Source of the DNA: Micractinium sp. NFX-FRZ
Lineage: Eukaryota; Chlorophyta; Trebouxiophyceae; Chlorellales; Chlorellaceae
Assembly (NCBI GenBank): GCA_029339195.1
Contig: JAPTJF010000279.1
Coordinates: 19,641 to 83,640 of the forward strand
DNA: 64,000 nucleotides
Direction of reading: 5' to 3'
The notes beneath the pieces are model-generated. The model had not been told where the DNA came from and made no database searches. It saw nothing but the letters and a program-made list of their open reading frames with translations. The translations under genes were made by a program, and so were the position numbers. Within the stretch, counting starts at the first letter, position 1. Every line of letters begins with the position of its first letter. Shown here piece by piece: positions 21,601-30,599 of this stretch.

Positions 21601-23228
21601 AGTAAAGTGTGTGCATTTGTGTGTATGTGTGTATGTGTTGTGGGGCCGGGTTGGCAGGTGTGGGGGCTGGGATGGAGGACCGACCATTGTGCCATGCTGG
21701 GCCCCAGTCTGCGACGAGAGCGGAGCAGCAGGGCGCAGGGCAGTGCCTCCCATTATATTCCACTTGCTCGTTCAAACGAGCATACTCATGCGCACCCGCC
21801 CTGCATCCTGCTCACCCCCAATTATCCCACCCTGCCCGCCCGTCTGCACCCCTCCCCCTCCGCCTGCCAGGCGTGTGATGCTGCCTGCCTCCGGGCGCGA
21901 CGCTATCCTGTCTGACACCGTGGGATTCATCAGCGACCTGCCCACCCAGCTGATCGAGGCGTTCAAGGTGGGTGGGCGAGGTGGTTTGAATGGGTGTTTG
22001 GGGCAAAGAGATGCGTGAACCCCTTTGTGGGACAGTACCCACCCAATTCAGGTGGGCGGGTGGGTGTTGTTGAATTCAGGGCTGGACCTGCCGCTTTCTC
22101 TGAAAGCGGCAGGTCCAGAAAGCATACTGTACGGTCCCCCCTGCCTCTGCGTCATCCCTGCCTCGTTTCCTTTGCCTCCCATGCCGCCCCTCCCCCCCCC
22201 CCGACGCCTCCCCTGCAGGCCACCCTGGAGGAGGTGACCGAGGCAGACCTGCTGCTGCATGTGCTGGACGCCAGCAGCCCGCAGGTGGGGTGGGGTGGGG
22301 GACACTCTGATGTGGGGCACCAAGATGGGGGCACGCTTGTTGAGGGTTGGGAGACAGCGGTGATGCTGAGCATGGCCCTGGCAGACGTGTCACGGTGGTG
22401 CTAGTGACCCTGGTACTGCTTGGGCAGGCAGTACCTGGACGGCCTCTTCGGATGCACGGCCTCCTGACTGGTGTTCTTAGAGGTGGGTGCTGCCATTTCT
22501 GCTGCTATCATGCCCCCTGCACCTTCCATCGTAAGCTGCAGCAGCTGCCCTTAAACCCACTGCCCTCCTCCCGACCCTGCCCCGCAGGTGCTGGAGCAGC
22601 GTGCGGCCGTGCTGCGCGTGCTGCGCGAGCTGGGAGTGGGGCAGCAGCGGCTGGAGGAGTGCGTGGTCGAGGTGTGGAACAAGATAGACCAGCTTGCACC
22701 GGCAGCTGCTGACGACGAGCAGGGGGCACCTGCTGATGTGACACCTGCTGACGTGACTAGCAGCAGCCACAGAAGCGTTGACGGCAGCAGCGGCAGCGAC
22801 GGGGTCAGCGCCGTGGACGGCAGCGGCCTGCAAGCGGCGGCGGCAGCTGGCCTGCTGCCGCCTGCTGTGGAGGCGCTGCTAGCAGGGAACGCTGCAGCGG
22901 CAGCCTACCGCCCAACGGCAGTGGCCACCAGTGTGCTGCGGGGTCAGGGCCTGGGCGAAGTGCTGAGCACGGTGGAGGCAAAGGTGAGCAGAGGAGTTCG
23001 GGGCAGATGTTGGGGCAGGGTGCACTGGGGCAGGGTGTCGACATGCACCCAAGTGCGCATTACTGGGTCCGTCTCGCAAGCGCTGACCACCCATTCCCTG
23101 CCGCGCAGCTGCAAGCGCTGCTGGACAGCAGGCAGCAAGTGTCGCGGCGCAGCGCCAAGGTGGCAGCTGCAGAGGTTTGGCGGCAGGAGGAGGAAGGCGG
23201 CCGGGGGTTGCCAGTGCGCGGCGGGTGA
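18670..23228 (+). CDS. hflX: HflX-type ribosome-associated GTPase, probably plastid targeted
   Basis: GTPase that binds 50S-type ribosomal subunits. Ten exons: 18670-18961, 19146-19269, 19698-19824, 20194-20350, 21043-21200, 21458-21573, 21871-21967, 22219-22284, 22588-22983, 23109-23228; 550 aa. The N-terminal ~70 residues are Arg/Ala/Ser-rich (transit-like). The HflX N-domain follows ([60 protein letters not shown]). The G domain starts at about residue 287: GYTNAGKSS (G1), DTVGFI (G3) and NKID (G4). An Asp/Ser/Gly-rich insert separates G4 from [10 protein letters not shown] (G5 region). Plastid address is inferred. Introns 2, 3, 4 and 6 contain ghost copies of neighbouring exon ends, and intron 7 a perfect hairpin. 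Confidence 0.92.
19335..19500 (+). repeat. Two decayed copies of HflX exon 2 end plus donor region, in intron 2
   Basis: The true junction (about 19245-19290) includes AACCCACAGCGGTGCGTGCC. Copies CCCCAGCAGTGCGTGCCCAA (near 19368) and CCCCAGGGGTGCGCACAACT (near 19466) follow. They are embedded in a roughly 105-bp unit that also repeats TAGCATGGTRTKGGC-like and GCTGGCATGC text. Confidence 0.65.
20037..20068 (+). repeat. Duplicate of HflX exon 4 start with its acceptor, in intron 3
   Basis: GCAGGCCCGCCTGCAAGTCG and the next bases almost repeat the true acceptor and exon 4 start at 20190-20220. Read as an exon it would meet a stop soon after, so it is a decoy acceptor or dead copy. Confidence 0.75.
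20375..20720 (+). repeat. Array of about four decayed copies of HflX exon 4 end plus donor, in intron 4
   Basis: The exon 4 end encodes [13 protein letters not shown] with the donor at 20351. Copies with GCGGGAGCGGGGGCGCATTG (about 20400), GCAAGAGGCGCAGCGGCAGC (about 20504), a weaker one near 20578 and GGGGCGCAGCGGCAGCAGGA (about 20664) follow at 75-100 bp spacing. Confidence 0.7.
21658..21722 (+). repeat. Decayed copy of HflX exon 6 end, in intron 6
   Basis: GATGGAGGACCGACCATTGT and following bases (CCATGCTGGGCCCCAGTCTG) mirror exon 6 (GTGGAGGACCGCCTGTTTGC, CCACGCTGGACCCCACCCTG). The donor is lost. Confidence 0.7.
22082..22118 (+). repeat. Perfect 17-bp inverted repeat with 3-nt loop in HflX intron 7
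   Basis: CTGGACCTGCCGCTTTC, loop TCT, then its exact reverse complement. The stem is G/C-rich and would form a strong hairpin in RNA or single-stranded DNA. Confidence 0.9.
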
Positions 23229-23610
23229 ACCACAGGCGAGGCGCAAGGACAGCTGGCATCAGTTCAGGGGCCGCTGCAGCGCGCACAACTGATCACTTTC
23301 CGCTTGTTGGCTGCCCGTGTAACGCGACCTGGTCAATCAAGCAATCCCCCGCTTTCCTGAGCGAGCACTCGAGTTTAGGGAGCCAGCTCCCGGCGCCGCC
23401 CCCCCTGGTTACAGGCGGTGTGCATTCGAACGCCAGACAGCAGTCACCAAGCCGCCGCGGCCAGTGGCACCTTTCGGGCCGCGGCCTTGTGAGCGCGGCC
23501 AACCTTTTGCACGGCCCAGCCCCCGGCGCGCGCTGTCTGGCGCCAGAATCAGTACATAACACAGACGGCTAGGTTGCAGCCTTAGGAGCAGCCCAGCAGT
23601 CAGCAGCAAG
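23229..23610. other. Intergenic region between HflX and TLC-domain gene
   Basis: About 380 bases, head-to-tail pair: HflX 3' UTR and TLC gene promoter/5' UTR. No other feature seen. Confidence 0.5.
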
Positions 23611-25376
23611 ATGGTGGCGGGGCGGCCGGCGCTCTCACCGTCCGTCACCCTACATGACCGTGCAAACCTGCTTGCCCTGCCCGCCATCGGCTGCATGGTG
23701 GTGGCAGGCCTGCTTGGATACGTCGACACAATGCTGGTGGGTGCTGCTGGTGGGGGCTGCCTTGGGCAGAGGTGCTGGGCGGGAGCGCAGGCACCGGGTG
23801 TGCACGGATGGGAACGAGTGGTCAGCCCCGCCCCTGCACCACCTGGGCACAGCCTGGCTAGCTGGCGTTTTTACTCATGCACGTAATGTGAGGATAGTAC
23901 ATTCAGCACTACTGCTGACCATGCTGCCCCTGTCTTCTGCACTGGCTCGCGCAGGTCACCAAAGCGTTCATCCTGTACATCGTGGCCGACTTCTTCTGGC
24001 TGCTGCTGGAGCCGCGCGCGGTGCCCTCACAGTGCGTGACAGTGGTCAAATCCTGCGGTTGATGAGCATGGGGCAGTGTGTAGAGGAAAGGGGGGTTGGA
24101 TTGGGACGTGATGGTAGAAACAAAATTACTGGTCGCCCCTAAACCAGGTGCCCCCACACCCTGCTGCCCCCTCCGCCTGCAGGCCGCGCATGATCCTGTG
24201 GCACCACGCCATCACCTTCCTGCTGCTGCAAATCCCGCTGCGCCACCCACAGCTGGGGCGGTTCACCTGCATGGACGGTGCGCCGCCGGGGCGAGCGGGC
24301 GGGGGGTGCAGCGCTGGTGGGCTGGGGTTGCGGGTAATGGGTGCACGAGGCAGCACGGTGGCCGGGGCGCGGTGGAGACGGAGAGAAGAGCCTGCAGGCC
24401 TGGTGTGCTATGCATCGCAGGCCGCGAGCACTGCACGCTGCACACGCTACGCCAGGTGGCCAGGCTGCTGGTGCCGACCTGCTCTGCCGCCGTGGGGCGC
24501 TCCATGACAGCCTTGTTTGTCGCCACTCACCCCTCCCCCGCCGCCAGGCCCACTTTTCAACCCCCAGCCCACACTTAGCTGTTGTTACCCACCCTTTCCC
24601 ACCCCTGAACCACCTGCAAACTTGCCCCTTGACCCGCCTGCAGGCCTGGTGGAGTGGAACACCTTCCTGCTCATCGCGCGCCGCCAGTTCCCGCGGTTCT
24701 ACCGCCCGCTCAACGCTGCATACTGGGGTGGGTGCTGCGGTGGGGGGGGGCGGGGGGGGGGGGCGGCGGCGGTGGCACTTGCGCTGCCAGCTCACATTTG
24801 ATGCCTTCTGGGATTGAGTGTGAGCAAGTGGGTGGGTGCTGAGGTGTGTGCGGGGTCAGGGGCCGCTGGTGGCTTGCCAGCGCAGCGCCTGTGGTGAATT
24901 TGCCCCCCGGCCCACCTCCTGCTCCATCTCCATCTCCCCTCCCCCTTTCTGCCTCTCCCATGCAGTTACTTTCTATCCCATCCGCGTGCTCCTCTTCCCG
25001 CTGCTGCTGCCGTTCTTCTGGACAGAGATGCAGGTGAGGGGCGGGGCGAGGAGTGGTGGTGGGTGCCGAGGGCAGGCTGGGCAACGGGCTGCTGCGTGCA
25101 GAGCATGCTGCACAGCTCGATCTGCTGCTAGTGCATATGTGCTGGACAGGTCCGGTGCGTCCTGCAGCAGCAGCACCAGGAAAGCGGCTCCCCGCCGCCT
25201 GGCCCTCTCAGCTCTCAACCGACTGTTGCCCTCCTGCTCTGCTCTCCTGACCTCCCCCCTGTTAGCAGAAGCCAGAGTACGCTTGGTGGGAGGCGGCAGC
25301 AGTGATGACAACGCAGACTGCCCTGATCGTCTTCAACTGCTGGTTCCTCATCGCCTCGTGGCAGCGCAAGCGGTGA
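23611..25376 (+). CDS. TLC (TRAM-LAG1-CLN8) domain multi-pass membrane protein
   Basis: Six exons: 23611-23736, 23955-24031, 24183-24277, 24644-24727, 24966-25033, 25269-25376; 185 aa with all phases consistent. Hydrophobic segments are IGCMVVAGLLGYVDTMLV, FILYIVADFFWLLLE, AITFLLLQIPL, YPIRVLLFPLLLPFF and TALIVFNCWFLIAS. The family marks are a His pair before the third segment (MILWHHAITFLLLQ) and the acidic LVEWNTFLLIARR, matching the TLC pattern of H-H and E-x-x-T/S-x-F-L. TLC proteins include ceramide synthases and lipid-handling ER proteins. This one is at the short end and resembles TMEM56/FAM57-type members; its substrate is unknown. The C-terminal WQRKR could be an ER-retention-like basic tail. 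Confidence 0.75.
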
Positions 25377-26491
25377 TGTGCCTCGCTGGGCGCTGAGCCA
25401 CCGGTCAGGCAGCAGGCTCCGGACCTGCGCTGGCTGGCAAGCTTACCTGCAGCCTGCACGCAAATGTTTGTGTGTGCAGCCCCGCTGATGGATTTTGAGC
25501 CGCAGCCGCAGCAGCCAGCCAGCCAGCAGACACAATGCAAACGGATGCACCCACCAGGTAGCAGCCCTGCCGAGGACCAAACATTAGCCGTGATGCCCAC
25601 ATTACAACACCTGCCTACCTACCTACACTGTAATTCCCACCTCCCTTGCTGCTGCCCCGTCACCACGCGCCTTTGGGCGTTCCTCCTGCCATCCTTCACT
25701 CACTCGAGTTCTTTTCAGCACCCCTGGGTCCCCTTGTTTCATCCCCCCAGTTTTGGCTCGTCCCTTGTACCGCCGCTTCTCTCGCTGCATGACCTGCCTC
25801 TGCGCTCACCTCTCTTTCTCAATGACCAGTTAATGTCGAGTGTTGCATACCTCCCTGGAGCTGACGAGCATTGGCTTCCCTTTGTAATCGCAGCCAACAG
25901 AGGATGCAGATGAGAAGGCAAGTTGAAGCCAAGGATGTTGCTCATAATCGCTCAAAAGGTTGATCACTAGCTGCTTACAATATTGTACGAGGTCTGAAGC
26001 CGCAGGGAGCCCCTCTGAGATTGCCCCACAGAGCCACGTCTGTCAACAGGCATGCCCCACCCTGCCACCGCTGCTTCCCCAGCGGCCTCTTGCGATACCT
26101 GCACGAGGCGCCTGGCATGCGACGTCAGCCTGTGCAGCTCATCCATTCAAGCCTCCAATGGCCGCAGCTTACCTTCCAGAGGCTGCCTTTGCTGACAACG
26201 GTGGTTCAGTGCAGGCCTTGTCAGGTTTAAGAATCCATCCTGCAGGCTGCTGGCCTCGACTGCCGGGATGGTCAGGGTGCCTGCCCGCCTCCCTGCGAGT
26301 TGTAAATGCACAGACCTCGTAGCGTGGATCTCGGAGATGAAAGAGTGTGCGACAAGGCATGCAGAGCACCGCAACCCTTTCTTTAGGGTTCGGCTCAACC
26401 TCACGCCGGGCCGGTCGGGCTGCCCATTTGCGTTGGCACAACCAGGCAAACTCGTTCACAGTGACTGCTTGGGACACACAGAGCTCTCACG
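25377..26491. other. Intergenic region downstream of TLC gene
   Basis: About 1.1 kb without a supported gene. It is T- and pyrimidine-rich around 25600-25800, like a long 3' UTR. The 120-149-aa frames lack motifs or splice logic. Confidence 0.5.
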
Positions 26492-27702
26492 ATGGCTCGC
26501 ACCCGAGCCTGCCTCCTCTGCGCCTTTCTCTGCGGGCTGCTGCTCGCCTCCCGGGCCGCAGATGTCGCCGATCGAGTGCAGCTGCAGATCACGTGAGGCC
26601 AGGGTTTGGGTCTCAGGGCTCATGACTGCTGCCGCCGCCTGCACCACCGCCACCACTGGCGGTGCCCAGCTGAGCAGCTCCCTCTCTCTGAACAACGGCT
26701 CGCTCTGCACCAGCGTTGCCAGGTGCACTGCCCATCATCTTGCCTTTCATGAAACCCCCTTACACTCACTGCATCAATTTCAGGTGCGATCAGGCTGTGG
26801 TGAGCCGCTGCTGTGCCCCGGCTGAGCAGCTGCCTCCAGGGCTGCCCGCTGCTGGCCCCTGCCTCTGCCTGCATCATGCCTGCAGCTGCAGCTGCGCCCG
26901 CCCTGCAACAGCCTGACTGTCCCGCCCGTGCCTGGCCTATTCTGCCGGCGTGCTCCCCTGCCCTGCCCTGCCCTGCCGCACAATGCGCTCACCCTGGTGC
27001 AACGCCCCGCCATGCCCGCCTGACCTGCCTGCCTGCTGCCACCCTGCCTGCCCTCTTCACTCCCTGCTGTTCCCCTCTATCATGCCCGACCTCTTGCTCG
27101 CTCCTTCCCACTTCCTGAAGGGAAGCGTGACCGACGAGCAGATTGAAGCGTGCGCCGAGGCCACTGACGGCAAGAGCTGCCCCGACCCGTGCAAGAACAT
27201 TGTCAGCATGGTGAGGCAGGCTGCCGGCATTACCTGCTATACCTGAGCTGCATACTGGCTTAGCATCCTCTTGACCGTGCTCATGCCCCTCACCAGCTCA
27301 CCACACATGATCATGTCATCCGAACATGTCTACTGCCTGCCTCACGCTGGCGCTGCTGCCCCGTTTGCATGGGTAGCAGTGCGCCGCTCCAGCTCCCCAC
27401 TGAATACCTTCCCCGTTCAACGCCCACTGTCTGCTTCCTTCACATTCACTGCGTTGCTTCCCTGGCGCAGGCGGTCAAGCGGTGCATCAACACCCTGATG
27501 CAGCTTGCACACCCCCGTCCTGCGCTGTCCAGCCACATGTCTTTCCGTGAGAGAAAGAGATTGCCCTCTCCCACGGCCATCCTGGCCCCCGCTGCAGGTG
27601 GGCAAGAGGTGCATCGACACCCTGATCAGGTACCACAGCGAGGCGGCGGGCATCAGGGCCGCGCTGGAGGCCTGCGAGCCTGCTGAGCTGGCAGACCGCT
27701 GA
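26492..27702 (+). CDS. Small secreted cysteine-rich protein (103 aa)
   Basis: Not recognised. Exons: 26492-26592, 26784-26799 (16-bp micro-exon), 27121-27210, 27598-27702; phases join. It starts MARTRACLLCAFLCGLLLAS, a strong signal peptide. The mature part has CDQAV, EQIEACAEATDGKSCPDPC, KRCIDTLIRYHSEAAG and EACEPAEL, giving an even set of six cysteines suited to three disulfides in a helical mini-protein. Exon 3 uses an AAG acceptor, which is less usual. A near-duplicate of exon 4's start (AVKRCINTLMQ at 27471) lies in intron 3. The exon 2 call rests on phase and good splice sites only, so it is the weakest part. Confidence 0.55.
27463..27510 (+). repeat. Ghost copy of exon 4 start with acceptor in intron 3 of the small Cys-rich gene
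   Basis: It encodes AVKRCINTLMQ against the real VGKRCIDTLIR, each preceded by a GCAG acceptor. The copy has no in-phase donor, so using it would shift the frame of the final exon. Confidence 0.7.
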
Positions 27703-29345
27703 GCTGGCGGTCTGCGAGCCTGCCGAGCCTGTGGGCTGCTGAGCTAGCATACTGATTTGGGCCTGCTCAGCCGCGATGGGCGTGCTAGCCGGCCGATGGA
27801 GGCGGAGGGGTGCTGGCTGGCGGCCTGCAGAGCTTGGTGCCAGCGCCCTGCGCTGCTCAGCAGGCTGGCGGGCCGCGTCGGCTGCCCCGCCAAGTTTGAA
27901 GGCCCCGCCTGGAAAGCAGGCAGGCCGCTGAGCCTGCCGAGCTGCGGCTGGTGGTCAGCATCAGCATCTGCAGCAACTTGCTGGGCCAGCAATGTCCTTC
28001 ACTTTTCCGCAACAATGCTTGCAGCCTCCGGGGCCGGTTTTGCCCGGTGCCCGGGGCGCTGCCGTGTAAGGCAACAAATCTGCCAGTTTCTTTGCAAAGG
28101 AAATGCCGTTGGCGCAGGTGCTTGGGTGGCCTTGGAGCCTGAGCTTGCTCTTTATCCTCCCTGGTTTGCAAGCTCATGCACAGAAACATCAAGCGCCGCA
28201 TGTGATGAGCAGGCCATGCATCTGGCGTGCAGCACGCCGCGTGCTTGCTCGAGCGAGCGCCCTGCCGCCGCCACCGCTGCTGCATGCAGCGCTGGCTCGA
28301 ACGCAGCGTGCCTGTGATTTCTTTCTCTCCCCTTTGTCCAGCACGGCGAGGTGGCGGAGCCACAGGCGTGCTGAGCGCCAACCTGAGCAGCAGCGATGCA
28401 GCGGTGGCGGCAGCGGCGGCGACGGCAGCCGGGGCACGCGCTGGGCCCAGCGACTGACGCAGGCTACAGCGTCCCAGGACAGCCTTGTTAGTTCAAGCTG
28501 AGCGCCGGTGGGGGCGCGCAATGGCCACAGAAAGCCCCCCGGCTGCTTTGGTGATCGTATCCCTGGCCTCAGTGGGCCAACCCGCTGACTGGAGATCGCA
28601 TAACAGATAGAGTGTGGAGCATGTTTGGCGGAGTGCCGGCGGACCGGCAATCCTACTGCCGTCGGTGCGCACCCCAGGAGACGGCGACGCCGACGCGCCG
28701 CCGGCCAAACCCCCCCGCAATCCTACTACCGTCGGTGGAGACGCCGCCGACGCGGCGCCGCCGGCCAGCCGTGCGACGGGAATTGGACGGTGCGCTGCCC
28801 CATGGACGGCCCCCTCGCAACGCGTCGGCCACCGAACTTCCATCTCACTTCCGTCCCACTTCCGTCGAAACTTGGAGCATCCCAGCGCTTTCCGTCGAAT
28901 CCTGGCATCCTGGGCGACCGGGGGTGCCAGCGTGGCATTTCCCCCCAGACGAATCGTCTGAGACGATTAAAGAGCCCTGCAGCGCCCGACCCCGCATTCA
29001 TTTCTACCCTAAATCTTCTCTGCTCGTCGTCGGTTCCAAGCGCGGCTCAGGTGGGTACGACGCGCCGCACGCACTGGCATGCATGCATGCGGCACGCCGT
29101 GCCACGTCCGAACGGACGGCGTTGTTGCTTGCTTACTCCCTGTCCACGGTTGTTTGGTTCCTGTCCATCCTGAATCGACGGTGGTCTCGTCCTCCGCCTG
29201 CTTGATTGGACTTGGAACTTGCATGGAAGTTGCACATGCCAGCTGGCGGTCCCGTCCCTGGCTGCCCGTGGCAGTACCTGCCTCCAGTACCTCCTCCAAC
29301 TGTAATTGAAACCCCGTTCCCCTGCCCCCTTGCAGAGACTTGAAG
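27703..29345. other. Long intergenic region with a 70-bp tandem duplication
   Basis: About 1.6 kb. The first part repeats CTGAGCTGGC/TGCCGAGC-type text derived from the preceding 3' end. At 28648-28785 a 70-bp unit starting CAATCCTACTNCCGTCGGTG occurs twice. A good donor at 29051 (CTCAG then GTGGGTAC) and an acceptor at 29335 suggest a 5'-UTR intron for the next gene. Long frames at 28612-29205 lack motifs. Confidence 0.5.
28648..28785. repeat. 70-bp direct tandem duplication, intergenic
   Basis: CAATCCTACTGCCGTCGGTG at 28648 and CAATCCTACTACCGTCGGTG at 28718 start two similar GC-rich units, both ending in GCCGCCGGCCA-type text. Confidence 0.75.
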
Positions 29346-30005
29346 ATGGAGGCGGCACTGCTCGGCAACAAGCGCGAGGAGCCCCCGCGGGCCAACGACC
29401 CCGCCTTCCTCGTCCTCTTCCACCTCATGCGCACTCTCCTGCTGGGGTGGGGCCTGACAGACGGCCGCCTGCAGTACAACCTGCACGTCTGCCCGTATAC
29501 GGAGGACAAGTACCGCAACTGCCGGGGTCTCGCCTGCTTCGCATACTTCCTCCCCAACGGGCCCATCAGCTTCCCGCGGCTGCAGGGTGACCTGGCGCCT
29601 GGCGGCTACAGCGCCGGGGGCGCCTTCAGGGGCGCACGTGCCCTGAAGCGCCTGCCCGTGGAGAACCCGGCCTGGATGGCGGACTGGAGGCGCAAGTTCG
29701 TGTTCATGCTAAGCCAGCTGCAAAGGGAGCACCCGACCTTTGAAATGCAAGTCCTGGCGGTGCTGCGGTACCACTACCCCCAGGCGGTCGCAGGCTACCT
29801 GGCCAGCCTGACCTACAGGATGCGGGCGCGGCTGGTGCTGGAGTTTGTGCGCTTCACAACGCACAGCCCCACCACCCTGGAGGAGCGCCTGGACGACATC
29901 GGGGGCGTGGCGGCCGGCGGGCAGCGGGCGGGCAACCTGGCCGAGGGAGTCGAGGGCGCAGACCACCGCTTCTGGTTCTACGGCGACGACCGCCCGCAGG
30001 CCTAG
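29346..30005 (+). CDS. Unrecognised protein, 219 aa, single coding exon
   Basis: Open frame from ATG 29346 to TAG 30003-30005. I do not recognise the family. The protein is mixed alpha/beta-like, without signal peptide or membrane segment. It has FLVLFHLMRTLLLGWGLTDG, a Cys/Tyr-rich piece VCPYTEDKYRNCRGLACF, an aromatic/basic stretch WMADWRRKFVFMLSQLQ and YRMRARLVLEFVRF. Codon usage is strongly C/G-ending as in the neighbours, which supports coding. A CTTGCAG acceptor ends 10 bases before the ATG, so a non-coding first exon ending near 29050 is likely. If an earlier coding exon exists the N-terminus is longer, but frames upstream are closed by stops. Confidence 0.6.
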   Translation: MEAALLGNKREEPPRANDPAFLVLFHLMRTLLLGWGLTDGRLQYNLHVCPYTEDKYRNCRGLACFAYFLPNGPISFPRLQGDLAPGGYSAGGAFRGARALKRLPVENPAWMADWRRKFVFMLSQLQREHPTFEMQVLAVLRYHYPQAVAGYLASLTYRMRARLVLEFVRFTTHSPTTLEERLDDIGGVAAGGQRAGNLAEGVEGADHRFWFYGDDRPQA

Positions 30006-30599
30006 GCTGGCACGCTGGGGTTGAGTGCCGTCCTTGCCTGTCACGATGGCCAGGAGCAGGCTGTGATCATCGGCACTTGAACATGCGTTTCAGTTGAGCA
30101 TGCTTTTCCAGGGGTGTGGCCTTTCCTCTCCACCTTCTTTCTTCCCATGTCCTGCAGTGTGGGTGCAATGCCTGCCAGTCACCCCCGCCTGCTCCTCCTC
30201 TCCAGTTGTCTCCATGCCCCGATGGGCTCCCGACTGTGCAACTTGCACACCACCATTCCTGTTGTATGATCGGCTGGTTATGTGTAACCGCCATGGTTGT
30301 AGTCAAAACAAGTGGTGACAGGAAAGGCAGGTGGTCAAGCAGGAGGCATGCGGAGGCCGTGCTACGGGCACGGGGGCAAGTCAGGCCTACAGTGCAGTAT
30401 CAGACGGAATGCAAGCGTGAACCGACAGCTGATGATGCAATCAATACAACAGGGTTGACAGAGCTGCTGTGGTGCCGCTCTGTTCCACTTGCTAAGTGGC
30501 ACTGCGCCCCCGCTCTCGCAGCTGCTGTGGCCGCAAGCGGTGCCATGGGGGGCTCCGGTTGACGGAGTAGCAATGCATGGCAGCTCTGCACACTCATCC
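30006..30599. other. Convergent 3' region between the 219-aa protein gene and TENA gene
   Basis: About 590 bases between converging stop codons. 3' UTRs expected; no other feature recognised. Confidence 0.5.

Noticed and set aside
27757..28317. 186-aa plus-strand frame after the small Cys-rich gene
   Set aside because: Repetitive CTGAGC-type composition and no motifs.
28612..29205. Coding exons upstream of the 219-aa protein
   Set aside because: Frames that would join the acceptor at 29335 in phase are closed by stops near 28960-29010; a 5'-UTR intron is simpler.
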